This document shows, piece by piece, positions 8,167 to 17,991 of a stretch of DNA of 64,000 bases; the first letter of the stretch is position 1, and every line of letters begins with the position of its first letter. A program made the translations under genes and the position numbers. Source of the DNA: Oceanospirillum sanctuarii (GTDB taxonomy: Bacteria; Pseudomonadota; Gammaproteobacteria; Pseudomonadales; Halomonadaceae). The stretch lies in the NCBI RefSeq assembly GCF_002150805.1, contig NZ_MTBA01000010.1, positions 1 through 64,000 of the forward strand. The letters are read 5' to 3'. The notes beneath the pieces are model-generated. The model searched no databases and was not told where the DNA came from. It saw nothing but the letters and a program-made list of their open reading frames with translations.

Positions 8167-9345
8167 ATGGAAGAAAAAAATAACATCGTCATTAAGCGGG
8201 TTAAAAAGGTCGCAGCAGGTCACCATGGCGGTTCCTGGAAGATTGCTATGGCGGACTTTGCCATTGCCATGATGGCTTTCTTTCTGTTGATGTGGCTGTT
8301 GGCAAATACCACCAAAGAGCAAAAAATCGAGCTGGAACAGTTCTTTTCTGATCCTGTTGGCTATATGGATAAGGTTGGGCGATTAAACCCGATTGATCTG
8401 GGTGGTTCACCATCTCTGATCCGTCAGATGAATACCAGTGCGGACTCGGATCAGATTGAGCAGGCACAGATGCTAAATAAGGATGATCCAGAACAACTGG
8501 CGGCCAGTGTTGAAACTAACAAAGAGGTGATGGACTCGCTGCAAAGTACCCTGATTCAGACCATCAGTCAGAGTGAAACCCTGCAGCAGTTTAAAGATCA
8601 GCTTTCCATCGATATTCGCCCGGACGGTCTGCATATCCAGATTGTGGATAACAAGCTACGGCCTATGTTTGATCCGGGCAGCGATAAGATCAAAAACTAC
8701 TTTGCGGAGATCCTGTTGCAGCTGGCACCGGTTATCTCACAGGTGAACAATAAGATCAGTGTCAGCGGTCATACCGATGCCCAGGCCTTTGGTGATACCG
8801 ACTATTACAGCAACTGGGAGCTTTCCTCTGAGCGGGCAAATGCCGCACGCCGTATGCTGATCGAAGGAGGTTTACCGGAGAACCATGTGGCGCAGGTGGT
8901 TGGTTATGCCAGCTCTCAGCTTTATCAGCCGGAAAACCCTTTTGATCCGATTAACCGCCGGATTGAGATTGTAGTGCTGAATAAACCCGCTGAGCGTGAA
9001 CTTGCCCCGGATGCTGCTCCGGCTTCTTCTGAGCTAAGCGTGGAAGATGAAGCGGCGCTGGATGAAGCAGAAAAGCTTTTAAACCAGAAACCATCAGAGG
9101 AGAGTTCTCCTTACAATCCGCTGGATACCAATACTCGGGTGAAAAGTGGCAGAGCTGAAAGTAGCTATGGCACTGAGCGGCTAGGTCCGGGAGGAGAGCC
9201 TGTTACGCAGGAACAGAAGCGACGTGCATCTTCTCAGCCAGAACCAACGCCTGAAAATGTTGCCCCGAAAGAGGTTCTGAACTCGCTGGAGAACCTACTG
9301 AAAACGCCGGAGTCTCCCTACGTACCTCCGCCGGAAGTTCAGTAA
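8167..9345 (+). CDS. motB: Flagellar motor stator protein MotB
   Basis: 392 residues. A single N-terminal membrane helix contains Asp30 (MADFAIAMMAFFLLMW), the ion-binding residue of the stator. The periplasmic OmpA-like peptidoglycan-binding domain is around residues 165-275 (SVSGHTDAQ, ELSSERANAARRML, NRRIEIVV). The C-terminal 110 residues are acidic and proline-rich, longer than in E. coli MotB (308 residues), and probably disordered. It is co-transcribed with motA, and a terminator follows. Confidence 0.95.
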   Translation: MEEKNNIVIKRVKKVAAGHHGGSWKIAMADFAIAMMAFFLLMWLLANTTKEQKIELEQFFSDPVGYMDKVGRLNPIDLGGSPSLIRQMNTSADSDQIEQAQMLNKDDPEQLAASVETNKEVMDSLQSTLIQTISQSETLQQFKDQLSIDIRPDGLHIQIVDNKLRPMFDPGSDKIKNYFAEILLQLAPVISQVNNKISVSGHTDAQAFGDTDYYSNWELSSERANAARRMLIEGGLPENHVAQVVGYASSQLYQPENPFDPINRRIEIVVLNKPAERELAPDAAPASSELSVEDEAALDEAEKLLNQKPSEESSPYNPLDTNTRVKSGRAESSYGTERLGPGGEPVTQEQKRRASSQPEPTPENVAPKEVLNSLENLLKTPESPYVPPPEVQ

Positions 9346-9387
9346 CGTCGGCTCCAACTTGGTGATATAGAAACGTTTTGATAAAGA

Positions 9388-9434
9388 AAAAGCCCGAGGG
9401 TTTATTGCTTAGGCAGCAATCCGCGGGCTTTCTT
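9388..9434. terminator. Terminator between motB and the sirtuin gene
   Basis: Outer stem AAAGCCCG/CGGGCTTT enclosing a second stem ATTGCT/AGCAAT. T-rich on the right, A-rich on the left, so it may serve both converging genes. Confidence 0.8.
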
Positions 9435-9456
9435 GTTAGTGTAGGGCCGTAAAGCG

Positions 9457-10296
9457 CTACTTCATCATCTCAATCAGTGAGGATAAGGTCGAACCAATTG
9501 GCGCATCCAGCTTGAGTTGCAATAGCTCATCAGCCCGTGTCTTGCCAAGGGTCAGGGCTGCAACGGGCTTCCCTCGTTGCTCGGCATAACGACAGAAGCG
9601 GAAGCCGGAGAAAACCATCAGTGAAGAGCCAATAACCAGTAAAGCGTCGGATCGATCCAGTGCCTCGGAGACTCTCTCAACCCGTTCCTTCGGGACATTG
9701 TCGCCAAAGAATACCACATCGGGTTTCAGGATCCCTGAACAGGAAGGACAGCTTGGAACTTTGAAACCGGTGAAATCCACTTCAAGATCCGCATCGCCAT
9801 CGGGAGCTGTTTCAGCGGTAAAGCGAGTGAATTCCGGATTAAGGCGCGCGCTTTCGGCATGAACCTGATCCCGTTTGACCCGGTAATCACAGTTCATGCA
9901 GATCACTTCATCGGATCGGCCATGGAGGTCGACCACCTGCTGACTACCGGATTGCTGATGCAGGCGATCCACGTTCTGAGTCACCAGAAGCTCCACATGC
10001 CCCATAGCTTCAAGCTCCGCTAAGGCTCCATGGGCCTGATTGGGCTCGGCATCACGAATTACCGGCCAACCGATCAGGCTCCGTCCCCAGTAGCGCTGGC
10101 GCACCAGTTCACTTTTCATAAAGTCGCCGTGTTGCACTGGCTGTTTACGCTTCCACTGGCCTTCCTGATCCCGATAGTCCGGGATACCGGAGTCGGTGCT
10201 CATACCGGCACCGGTCAGGATCAGAAGTCGGGGGTGCTGTTTAATAAACTCAAACAGAGCGAGTGATGGATCTTGGGTGGGCGGTTGTCCGGTCAT
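9457..10296 (-). CDS. NAD-dependent protein deacylase, Sir2 family
   Basis: 279 residues. NAD-binding GAGMSTDSGIPDYRD (29-43), TQNVDRLH (106-113), and catalytic His125 in VDLHGRS. Four cysteines bind zinc: C133 and C136 (CMNC), then a CPSC pair before GILKPDVVFFGD. It removes acyl groups from protein lysines in the cytoplasm. The spacing and the extra acidic insert between the cysteine pairs resemble class II sirtuins more than E. coli CobB, so substrate preference is open. It lies 21 bases after rsgA on the same strand; in Pseudomonas motB and rsgA are direct neighbours, so this is an addition to the locus. Confidence 0.9.
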   Translation of the reverse strand: MTGQPPTQDPSLALFEFIKQHPRLLILTGAGMSTDSGIPDYRDQEGQWKRKQPVQHGDFMKSELVRQRYWGRSLIGWPVIRDAEPNQAHGALAELEAMGHVELLVTQNVDRLHQQSGSQQVVDLHGRSDEVICMNCDYRVKRDQVHAESARLNPEFTRFTAETAPDGDADLEVDFTGFKVPSCPSCSGILKPDVVFFGDNVPKERVERVSEALDRSDALLVIGSSLMVFSGFRFCRYAEQRGKPVAALTLGKTRADELLQLKLDAPIGSTLSSLIEMMK

Positions 10297-10317
10297 CAGT
10301 ACTCCGAATTCGGTCGA

Positions 10318-11343
10318 TTAAAATTCGTCCAGAGAATCGATAATACGGTGATAACTCTCAAAGCGTTCAGGGCTGATATCACCCGCTTCAAGCGCGTCTC
10401 TCAGGGCGCATCCGGGTTCTTGGCGATGTCGGCAGTCGCGGAACTTACAGGCACCCAGCAGGCCATCAAATTCGCGGAAGCCCTCTGCAACCTGACGTTC
10501 ATTAATATGCCAGAGACCAAATTCACGAATCCCCGGAGAGTCGATCAGATCGCCGCCATCGGGCAGGTGGAACAGCATCGCAGTTGTAGTGGTGTGCATA
10601 CCCTTGCGGGTTTGCTCGGAAAGTTCACCGACGCGCAGATTGATACCCGGTAGCAGCACGTTCACCAGAGAGGACTTACCTACACCGGACTGGCCAACAA
10701 ACACACTCACTTTGTTATCCAGCAGTTGATTCAGCACGGTAAGGCCGTCTTCCTCAACCGTTGAAGCGGTCAGTACCTTATAGCCGATCTGTTGATAACG
10801 TTCTGCCATCTCCAGCAGACGTGGCGCGTTGTCAGCATTTAGCAAGTCAGTTTTGTTCAGCAGCAGAACCGGCTCAATACCTGTGCTTTCTGCTGCCACA
10901 ATATAGCGGTCGATCAGGTTGGCGTGAGCATAAGGTTCAGGAGCAAATACGATAACGATATAATCGATGTTGGCCGCAACCGGTTTCAGCTGGCCACGGG
11001 TATCCGGGCGCATCAGCGCATTGAAGCGATCAAGGCGGGCAACTACAACACCATCATTATCCGGCCCCGGACGCCAAACCACTTTATCGCCGGTTACCAG
11101 TGCATCAATATTGGCGCGCATGTAGCAACGATGCACCTTACCTCTTGATTCACCAGCAGTGCCTTCCACATCCACCTGACGACCGTAGTGGGCAATGATC
11201 TGACCTTCCTGTTCTGCGCCTAATTCACCGGCAGACAGTTGCTCATCAATCTCCTGATCTTTACGGCTGACCCGGGATGCCCGCTCTTTCTGAATCTTTT
11301 CAACGCGCCATTTCTGACGACGATTTAATTTACGTTTGCTCAT
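10318..11343 (-). CDS. rsgA: Small-subunit biogenesis GTPase RsgA
   Basis: 341 residues, circularly permuted GTPase that checks late maturation of the 30S subunit. An N-terminal basic tail (SKRKLNRRQKWRVEK) and OB domain precede G4 NKTD (163-166), the P-loop GQSGVGKSS (217-225) and G3 DSPG. A C-terminal zinc-knuckle follows (CKFRDCRHRQEPGC). It is normally divergent from orn; here the orn start is about 10.8 kb away because of the block at 11467-21991. Confidence 0.96.
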   Translation of the reverse strand: MSKRKLNRRQKWRVEKIQKERASRVSRKDQEIDEQLSAGELGAEQEGQIIAHYGRQVDVEGTAGESRGKVHRCYMRANIDALVTGDKVVWRPGPDNDGVVVARLDRFNALMRPDTRGQLKPVAANIDYIVIVFAPEPYAHANLIDRYIVAAESTGIEPVLLLNKTDLLNADNAPRLLEMAERYQQIGYKVLTASTVEEDGLTVLNQLLDNKVSVFVGQSGVGKSSLVNVLLPGINLRVGELSEQTRKGMHTTTTAMLFHLPDGGDLIDSPGIREFGLWHINERQVAEGFREFDGLLGACKFRDCRHRQEPGCALRDALEAGDISPERFESYHRIIDSLDEF

Positions 11344-11466
11344 GAATGTCGGTTATCGCTATGTGATGAGATGCTGCAAAATTAACCGGAGATTCTAGCA
11401 TAAGGTCTGTAGCCCGCTCACTGCTTACTTGGCGCGAAGTGAACAGGCTGTAATGGCAGTAGGGGG

Positions 11467-11994
11467 TTACTGACTGTCCGAAAAGTAGAGGCTGGTGCTC
11501 TGGTGATCTACTGTGTTGTTTTTATTGAATAACTGTTTATCGATGTAGCGGATAGTCATTGAGAATGAAGAAGTGGGTGCGTGTGCTATAACGTAGTGAT
11601 CTTTGTTCTTAACTATGATTTCTCGATCACCAACAAATGGAGTATTCCTGCTCACTAACTCATAATCTTTTAAAAGTCTTTCAACCCACTCATTGAACTC
11701 GCTTTGAGGTCTTAATACTTCCAATGCAATGAGCTTATTTCTGCTGTTGAATAAGCCTTTTATGCTTTTCAGCCTGTATTCTCCAAAGAAGCCATGCCTG
11801 AAGCTTTTAGAGTAAAGGCTGCCATATTTTAATACTTTTTTCTGAACGTCATCATTGGGTGATATTTTATGGATGAAGTCTCTGGGGCTCGTGTTGCCTA
11901 GGGTTATCCCTAACCCTAGGTTCTGTCCATATGAGTGACTAATAGAAGCAAAAGGGGCGAACAGAGTAAGTAAAATTGCTATTCCTTTAAGCAT
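11467..11994 (-). CDS. Unknown small exported protein
   Basis: 176 residues from Met at 11994, chosen because a signal peptide starts there (LKGIAILLTLFAPFASISHS) and because GGAATGTGAT precedes it; an in-frame upstream start at 12057 would bury the signal. The mature part is mixed alpha/beta with no motif that I recognise. It is AT-rich like the following intergenic region. It stands alone between rsgA and the divergent lipoprotein operon and has no obvious terminator. Likely periplasmic. Confidence 0.6.
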   Translation of the reverse strand: MLKGIAILLTLFAPFASISHSYGQNLGLGITLGNTSPRDFIHKISPNDDVQKKVLKYGSLYSKSFRHGFFGEYRLKSIKGLFNSRNKLIALEVLRPQSEFNEWVERLLKDYELVSRNTPFVGDREIIVKNKDHYVIAHAPTSSFSMTIRYIDKQLFNKNNTVDHQSTSLYFSDSQ

Positions 11995-12405
11995 ATCACA
12001 TTCCGTAATTGATACTTTTTTAATAACTGGCTGTATTTGATCTGTAAAATTAATCAAATAAGATGTGCGGATTATGCCTTTTTTTTATGGGGTGTCAATT
12101 AAGTTGTCATTTTGATGTAGGTCAACAATAAAGTTGAAGGTCGCATTTTCACTATGTTGGTATCTGTTTTTGATGAAAGGTGTATTGACTCTTAGCTTTC
12201 TAAGTGAGTGAATTAAGGGTTACAAAGATTGCTATTTTTTAGATTTTTAAACTTAAGTTTGCGCTGATGGGCGACGTGTTTAAACTCAGCCTGTATTGAT
12301 GGAGATTCAGTCATCTACTGCTCTGTATAGCGATATGTTGCGATACAGTTTTTGTCGGCCGTTTTTGCGTGAAATATATTTCAGGGAACATGGAGTAAGG
12401 ACGAA
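11995..12405. other. AT-rich intergenic region upstream of the lipoprotein operon
   Basis: About 410 bases without a gene, AT-rich, between two divergent exported-protein genes. It presumably holds both promoters. AAGGACGAA just before 12406 is the ribosome site of the large lipoprotein. I saw no clear operator or repeat. Confidence 0.5.
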
Positions 12406-15400
12406 ATGCGCTACTCATTGAAAAACCCTTTCTATAAATCGTCGCTTGCGATTGCGGTCACAGGGGCAATATTGTCCGGCTGTGGCGGCGGCAGCGATGG
12501 GGGCTCAAGTGCGAGTGGTGGTCAAACCACCTCGAGTGTAGCTCTGTCAGGTCTTGTAACGGGGCGTGTTGCTGATGGTTATATCATGGGGGCTACAGCA
12601 TTCCTTGATATTGACGGTGATAAGCAGCTTGATAGCTGGGAACCAAGCCAGAAAACTGAAGTGCTGGATACTACAGACGCAAGTAACACAGCAAACTTGG
12701 GGAAGTTTGAGGTTGATCTGGCAACATGGTTCGATGAGCTTAGTGCAGATAACAAAGCCTTGGTACTCGGATATCTGCAGGATGCAGGTCTTTCAACCGC
12801 AGATGGCACAGTATTAACTGCAGGTGACCTGATGTCAGCCTTCTCGGTTGTGGTGGATATCCCTGCTGAAGCGATTGATGCGGATAAGCCTACAGAGACG
12901 ATCGGCTCTGCTATTAAACTGGCAGCACCGCCAAAGCCCAAAACTTCGGGCTCAACTGAAACAGATGCTGAGACCTTTATCAGCCCGATTACCACGGTAC
13001 TGGACCAGAAAGTAACTGCTAAGAAGAAAGAGCTGAAAGAGAAAGAAGCGCTGGGACTGCCAGTAACAGAAGATGAAAAAGACGTTACCCTGCTGGTTTC
13101 AGCTGCAAAGAAAGAGGTTAAAACCGATCTTGGCCTAGCGGATGATGAGACCTCTGATCAGTTGCTGACTGGAGACTATATCGATGCTAAAGCCGATGCT
13201 ACAAAATCAGAATTAGCTAAAAAGCTGCATACCGTTGCTAAAGTCACTACGACGCTATTGGCTAAAGGTGTGGAAGATACCACTGGTGGCAGCACGTCAG
13301 CTACTCAGCTGGATGAAGCGACCCGGCAGGCGATTATTGATGCGGTAACTGAGAAGGTTCTGGCTCAGCTGAAAACCATCGCAGCCGTTTCAGATAAAAT
13401 TGTTGCCGCAGATACTTCTGGCACGGGTGATGTCAGCTCAATTGATATCAATCAGATCAGTGAAAAAGCTCAGGAAGTTGCTGCAGAAGATTCCTCCGAT
13501 GACAGCGATGCGGCATCCCTGACCGAAGTGACTGTGGATCAGGATGAGATTGAAGCTGCAAAAGCAGCAACCGAAGAAGCTCAGCAGGAAGAGCCAGCAG
13601 AGGAACCAGTCGACTCTGTTTTAACGGCATTCCTGAATGATGCTCCGAAACAGATTGTAAGGGGCACTGCTGATAATACCTTAACCTATCGTGATTTTGC
13701 TCTGGCGCGAGCTACAGCGACATGGGGAGGTATTTTTGGTGTAGAGGATAATACCGCCACTATCTGGGATACAGATAGTCAGCAGTGGGTTGATGTTACG
13801 GTTAGTGCTGCGTTGTCCGGAACGGAACAAACCCTGACCTTTACCCCAACAACAATATCCACATCTGAAACTCCAGTTGCAGAAAGTGAAGAAACTGTAC
13901 AAGCGCCGGCAGCCATTACTGCAGATACTCCGCTGACGTTGACGCGTACACTATCTGGTACCGTAACTGATCTAGCTGATAAGTCCATCCGATCTCAGGT
14001 CAGTGCAGCAAACTGGAAAAATAAAATTACCATCGGTAGTACCTTTACCAATGGCGACGCTAACCCTCAGCGAGCCCGTCTTGTCGCTCAATCCAATTCT
14101 TCAGTAACCGTTAAACTGGCTGATAGTTTAAGTTATAACGGCCTGAATGTTCAGATTGCTGCTGATGGAACTGTAAGCTTTACCGATTCGGCTAATAGCT
14201 CCATTACCTCCTTTATTACCGATACGGTAACCGCTACAAATGGTGCCTTTACTGTACCTGCGGATATTGCTGCCCGCTTTAATATCCCCGCCGATCAGCG
14301 AGATTGGATAGATGTTGCCGGTGTGCTGGGTTATCAGCTGGGTAAAAATCCGGTTATTTTTGATTGGTTTAACGATACCGCATTTGACCAGATAGCAACG
14401 CAGGCGCTTAGTACTGATGGTCTGGTCAGCAGTCCGAATCTGGTTGCCAGCCTTTCCGGCGATACGGTAACGGTCAATGCTGCCAGCCTCCTGATTCCTG
14501 AAGGTTATACCTTAAACTCTGCTGAAGCGGTTATTCCAGCCCTTTATGGTAATGGAGACGTTCTTGCCGTTACCGGTAATACGTTTACCTTGGATATCCT
14601 GGGTGAAACCGCACGTGTAACACTGAGCTATACCAGTACCACAGAGGGTGCTGAAGATATCATCCAAACAGGTTATATCCATCGTGGTAAAAACACTGCT
14701 GGGAACTTAGTTGCAGGCCGTGATTATAAAATACGCTCTAAAGTGCAGTGGAACCCAGCGGCCAATGAAGGCACAGGTGCCTATGAACATGCGCTGGAAG
14801 TCCTGCTGCGAGAGTCCCGCTTTGCAGATCTGAAAGCTGCGACATTAGACGGCCAGCCAATTATCGGCACTTCAGAAACTCCGGCCGATTATCAGGTAGA
14901 AGGTATCTACCGGGTTTATGGTCCGAAAACTGTTGCCGCAGGTGCCACTCCGGCATTTGATCGGGATGGTGCTGGTGCTACCGAAACCGCAAATATCAGC
15001 TTGCCGACAGTACCAACCACCAATCCTGCTGTTCTGAGTTCTGTGACTGCCGGGAATATTGCTTTTGATGGCCAGAAACTGACGTTCACGTCTCTTAAAG
15101 CTGCTGACGCTCCAAACGCAGCGGATATCTGCTTCGAGCTGAGCCTGACGGCAGGCACAGATACGTTGAAAAAGCTGGATTGTGCAGGTAAACCAAGTGA
15201 TACCGGCAGTTACACGATTGATATGACCGCCTTAGGCGTTAACCTGCGTGCCTTTGATAATATTTCAATCACGGGTCTAACTCTTAATGAGTCAATCGAC
15301 AGTGTAGAGGTTTCCCAGTCTCAGGCGCTGAGTAATGCTAACGTACTGGAAAAAGACAGTCTGGCACAAAAAGCTCTGATGGGAGAAAACCTCTATCTGA

Positions 15401-17931
15401 CGACCCATGCAGCTGACGGCAGCTATACCTACCTGACGGTTAGTTATAACCCGGATACCGGACTTTGGAATATTATCCGTAAGAGTTCCGATGGATCTGA
15501 TAATACAGATGCACCGGTAACAAGCGCGGTAGTTTCCGGTGGTAAGTTGATTTTCACTTTAGATGGTGTGGAATCAACGTTGGAGCTGAATGCAGTAACG
15601 ACGGGAGACCTTACAGATGTTAACTGGCTGTTAGGTGGCACACCATCATCATTGACACTGCAAGCTGACGAAGCGGCCTTTATCACCTGGAAAAGTGAGC
15701 ATGCGGAGAAAGTGCTCTACTCCAGCCTGTTCCGAAGCACACCGTTTACAGCTGACGAAAGTACTAGTTGCTCCGGTAGTGGCTACTTTATCGAATCCGG
15801 CTTTGATCTGAACGGCAATAAGCTGCTGGATGAAAATGAGATTGATACAACAGTCAAACATGAAGTCTGTGATGGCTCTGCCAGCATTAACGTCGTGCGT
15901 TTGGATGGTTCGACCAACGAGTGTGCTGACGTGGGGGGCACACGTCTGGAAATCGGCGCCGAATCCATTCTCCTTTGTAACAGTGATGGTACGCCGCGTA
16001 ACTATCCGCAGGCTAAGTCTCTGGCACTGGGCTTTGGTAGCTGGGTGAATGCACTGGAAAGCCATGCAGTTAAAGTCTCAGCTTCCGTGGAAGCTCAGAC
16101 CGCAGAGTTGGACGCATTGGTATCTAACGATGGTATCGATACATCCATGATGGGACTGCAGTTTGCTATTCATGCGCTTGATGCTGCCCATCGTCAGTTT
16201 GTGCAGACCGCCAGCACCACAGAGCAAACCTATGAAGTGGCGACTCTGATCCCTGAACTGGATCGTCCATCTGATTTAGTCTCGTTAGCAGGTACGGTAA
16301 CCGTGGGTGTTGATGTTGATGGTCAGCCAAGTACTCTGACTCTGACTGGCTTCAGTGCTGGTATTGACACTGACCTGCTGGATGAGACCAACGTGCCGGT
16401 GACCACCACGGTAACCATGGACCCAATGTCGGTACCGGCGTTGATGGCAGCGAGTTCCTTCAGTTGGACCATGGCTAATGTGATCGCTACTGCCAACGAT
16501 GGCACTCAGGATATCGGTCAGGTAACCGCGGCTTCAGTGCAGGCAACTCTGACGACCACAAATGATATCGCTTTGGTAGGGCAGACAGCTGAAGCTGGCC
16601 TGTCGAGCGTAAGTTTGGACCTCGGTTCTGAAACGAACCCGATTCGTATTGAAACGCTGAACAGTCCTGCTGGCATTGCCTCTGAACGCGTCTTTACCGG
16701 TTCCCTGACATTGAATGCTGATCTTCAGCAGGTCGGTTATCTGCCAAGTCGGAAAATATCGCCGCAGACGATTAACCTCAGTTTCAATGGGCAGCTTGAG
16801 TATAACGGTCAGACGCTTGATATTAATTTAGGGCTGAATGCACCTCAGATATATCAGATGGACCTGAGTGGCTTTGATATTGCTCTGGATGAACTGAATA
16901 CCGGTGAGGTGCTGACGGGGTGGAAGTCAGTAACGGCCATCAATGGTATTGATGAGTATTACTACAATGCTCCTTACTACAGCGGAACTCTGCAAAGCCT
17001 GACTCGTTATGAGTTTACCGACCTCTCAGGTGATAGTCGCAGTTATGCGTTGGCGGTAACAGGTACTGGCAGTTATCAGGTATGGCGTGTTCAGAGTACC
17101 GCGTGGGGGCAGGTTGAGTATGACCGGTATGGTTATCAAACCTTCAGCAGCTTGGCGGACGCACAAAAAGCTGTGCTTGCCAGTGGCCTGAGCGGTTATT
17201 CCTATAACGGCAGTAACTCTGAAACTCAGATCTGGGCTTATCAGCGTGTTTATTCAGCAAGTAATCAATGGGACTCATTAGCTATTGGTGGTTACTATGA
17301 TCTGAGCGTCGTTAGTCTGCCGGAGGTAGGCGCGGCAGCTACAAGTTACGACCTGAAAGTAGACTATGTAGAATATGATCAAGCACCTTCAACACGTTTT
17401 GATAACCACAGCCTCTACACAGCAACAGCGGGTTTCAGTCTGAAAAACCTGAAAGGTTACGATGCAGGTGGAGCACCTACGGTACTGCCTGATGTCGCGC
17501 TGACAGTGGAAGCTTCGCGTACCAGTTATACCCAAGGTGATGCCAAGTTCACCCTAAACTTTGGCGGTGAAGAGCTGACGGCTCGTTATCATCATTGGGA
17601 TCTGTTCGCTGATGGTGGAAGCGATGATATTACCGGTTCGCTCATGGACTTCAGTTTCACCGATAATAATGGTGGCCTGATTGTGATGGAGCCAACAAAC
17701 TCAGTTGAGTGTGGTTGGGAGTTTGATGAGTACGGCAACTATATCTATCAGGAAAACAGCGAGCTGGCCTGTACCTTAGGTGCATCCCGTTTCCGGCTGA
17801 TGGTCAATGGTGTTGATCACGGTAAAGTTTGGCAGGATATGAATGGCCAATGGATAGCGGTTCTGGGGGACGGCGATCCAAATATCGACGAAAAACAACA
17901 GGACGAGTTTGTGGTGTACACCCCGCAGTAA
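12406..17931 (+). CDS. Giant lipoprotein with EF-hand-like loops (paralogue 1)
   Basis: 1841 residues. A lipoprotein signal ends in LSGC (Cys26), followed by a glycine/serine linker (GGGSDGGSS), so it is anchored in, and possibly displayed on, the outer membrane. Near residues 50-80 is DIDGDKQLDSWE, a calcium-loop-like element. Residues about 185-400 are helical and charged. Residues about 420-1100 are Thr/Ser/Asp-rich beta repeats. From about 1120, a cysteine-bearing module with FDLNGNKLLDENE (DUF7151-like) starts a 720-residue region that is homologous to the whole mature part of the next gene. I assign no function; adhesin or secreted-substrate roles are guesses. It is the first gene of a three-gene unit. 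Confidence 0.72.
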   Translation: MRYSLKNPFYKSSLAIAVTGAILSGCGGGSDGGSSASGGQTTSSVALSGLVTGRVADGYIMGATAFLDIDGDKQLDSWEPSQKTEVLDTTDASNTANLGKFEVDLATWFDELSADNKALVLGYLQDAGLSTADGTVLTAGDLMSAFSVVVDIPAEAIDADKPTETIGSAIKLAAPPKPKTSGSTETDAETFISPITTVLDQKVTAKKKELKEKEALGLPVTEDEKDVTLLVSAAKKEVKTDLGLADDETSDQLLTGDYIDAKADATKSELAKKLHTVAKVTTTLLAKGVEDTTGGSTSATQLDEATRQAIIDAVTEKVLAQLKTIAAVSDKIVAADTSGTGDVSSIDINQISEKAQEVAAEDSSDDSDAASLTEVTVDQDEIEAAKAATEEAQQEEPAEEPVDSVLTAFLNDAPKQIVRGTADNTLTYRDFALARATATWGGIFGVEDNTATIWDTDSQQWVDVTVSAALSGTEQTLTFTPTTISTSETPVAESEETVQAPAAITADTPLTLTRTLSGTVTDLADKSIRSQVSAANWKNKITIGSTFTNGDANPQRARLVAQSNSSVTVKLADSLSYNGLNVQIAADGTVSFTDSANSSITSFITDTVTATNGAFTVPADIAARFNIPADQRDWIDVAGVLGYQLGKNPVIFDWFNDTAFDQIATQALSTDGLVSSPNLVASLSGDTVTVNAASLLIPEGYTLNSAEAVIPALYGNGDVLAVTGNTFTLDILGETARVTLSYTSTTEGAEDIIQTGYIHRGKNTAGNLVAGRDYKIRSKVQWNPAANEGTGAYEHALEVLLRESRFADLKAATLDGQPIIGTSETPADYQVEGIYRVYGPKTVAAGATPAFDRDGAGATETANISLPTVPTTNPAVLSSVTAGNIAFDGQKLTFTSLKAADAPNAADICFELSLTAGTDTLKKLDCAGKPSDTGSYTIDMTALGVNLRAFDNISITGLTLNESIDSVEVSQSQALSNANVLEKDSLAQKALMGENLYLTTHAADGSYTYLTVSYNPDTGLWNIIRKSSDGSDNTDAPVTSAVVSGGKLIFTLDGVESTLELNAVTTGDLTDVNWLLGGTPSSLTLQADEAAFITWKSEHAEKVLYSSLFRSTPFTADESTSCSGSGYFIESGFDLNGNKLLDENEIDTTVKHEVCDGSASINVVRLDGSTNECADVGGTRLEIGAESILLCNSDGTPRNYPQAKSLALGFGSWVNALESHAVKVSASVEAQTAELDALVSNDGIDTSMMGLQFAIHALDAAHRQFVQTASTTEQTYEVATLIPELDRPSDLVSLAGTVTVGVDVDGQPSTLTLTGFSAGIDTDLLDETNVPVTTTVTMDPMSVPALMAASSFSWTMANVIATANDGTQDIGQVTAASVQATLTTTNDIALVGQTAEAGLSSVSLDLGSETNPIRIETLNSPAGIASERVFTGSLTLNADLQQVGYLPSRKISPQTINLSFNGQLEYNGQTLDINLGLNAPQIYQMDLSGFDIALDELNTGEVLTGWKSVTAINGIDEYYYNAPYYSGTLQSLTRYEFTDLSGDSRSYALAVTGTGSYQVWRVQSTAWGQVEYDRYGYQTFSSLADAQKAVLASGLSGYSYNGSNSETQIWAYQRVYSASNQWDSLAIGGYYDLSVVSLPEVGAAATSYDLKVDYVEYDQAPSTRFDNHSLYTATAGFSLKNLKGYDAGGAPTVLPDVALTVEASRTSYTQGDAKFTLNFGGEELTARYHHWDLFADGGSDDITGSLMDFSFTDNNGGLIVMEPTNSVECGWEFDEYGNYIYQENSELACTLGASRFRLMVNGVDHGKVWQDMNGQWIAVLGDGDPNIDEKQQDEFVVYTPQ

Positions 17932-17991
17932 GCGGGCTGTACCCATTCCCAAATTGAGATATTTGAACCGAATTTTTAAGGATTAGAAAAG

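Noticed and set aside
7304-9345. Sodium-driven PomAB stator
   Set aside because: MotA length and helix spacing fit the proton type, though ion specificity cannot be settled from sequence alone.
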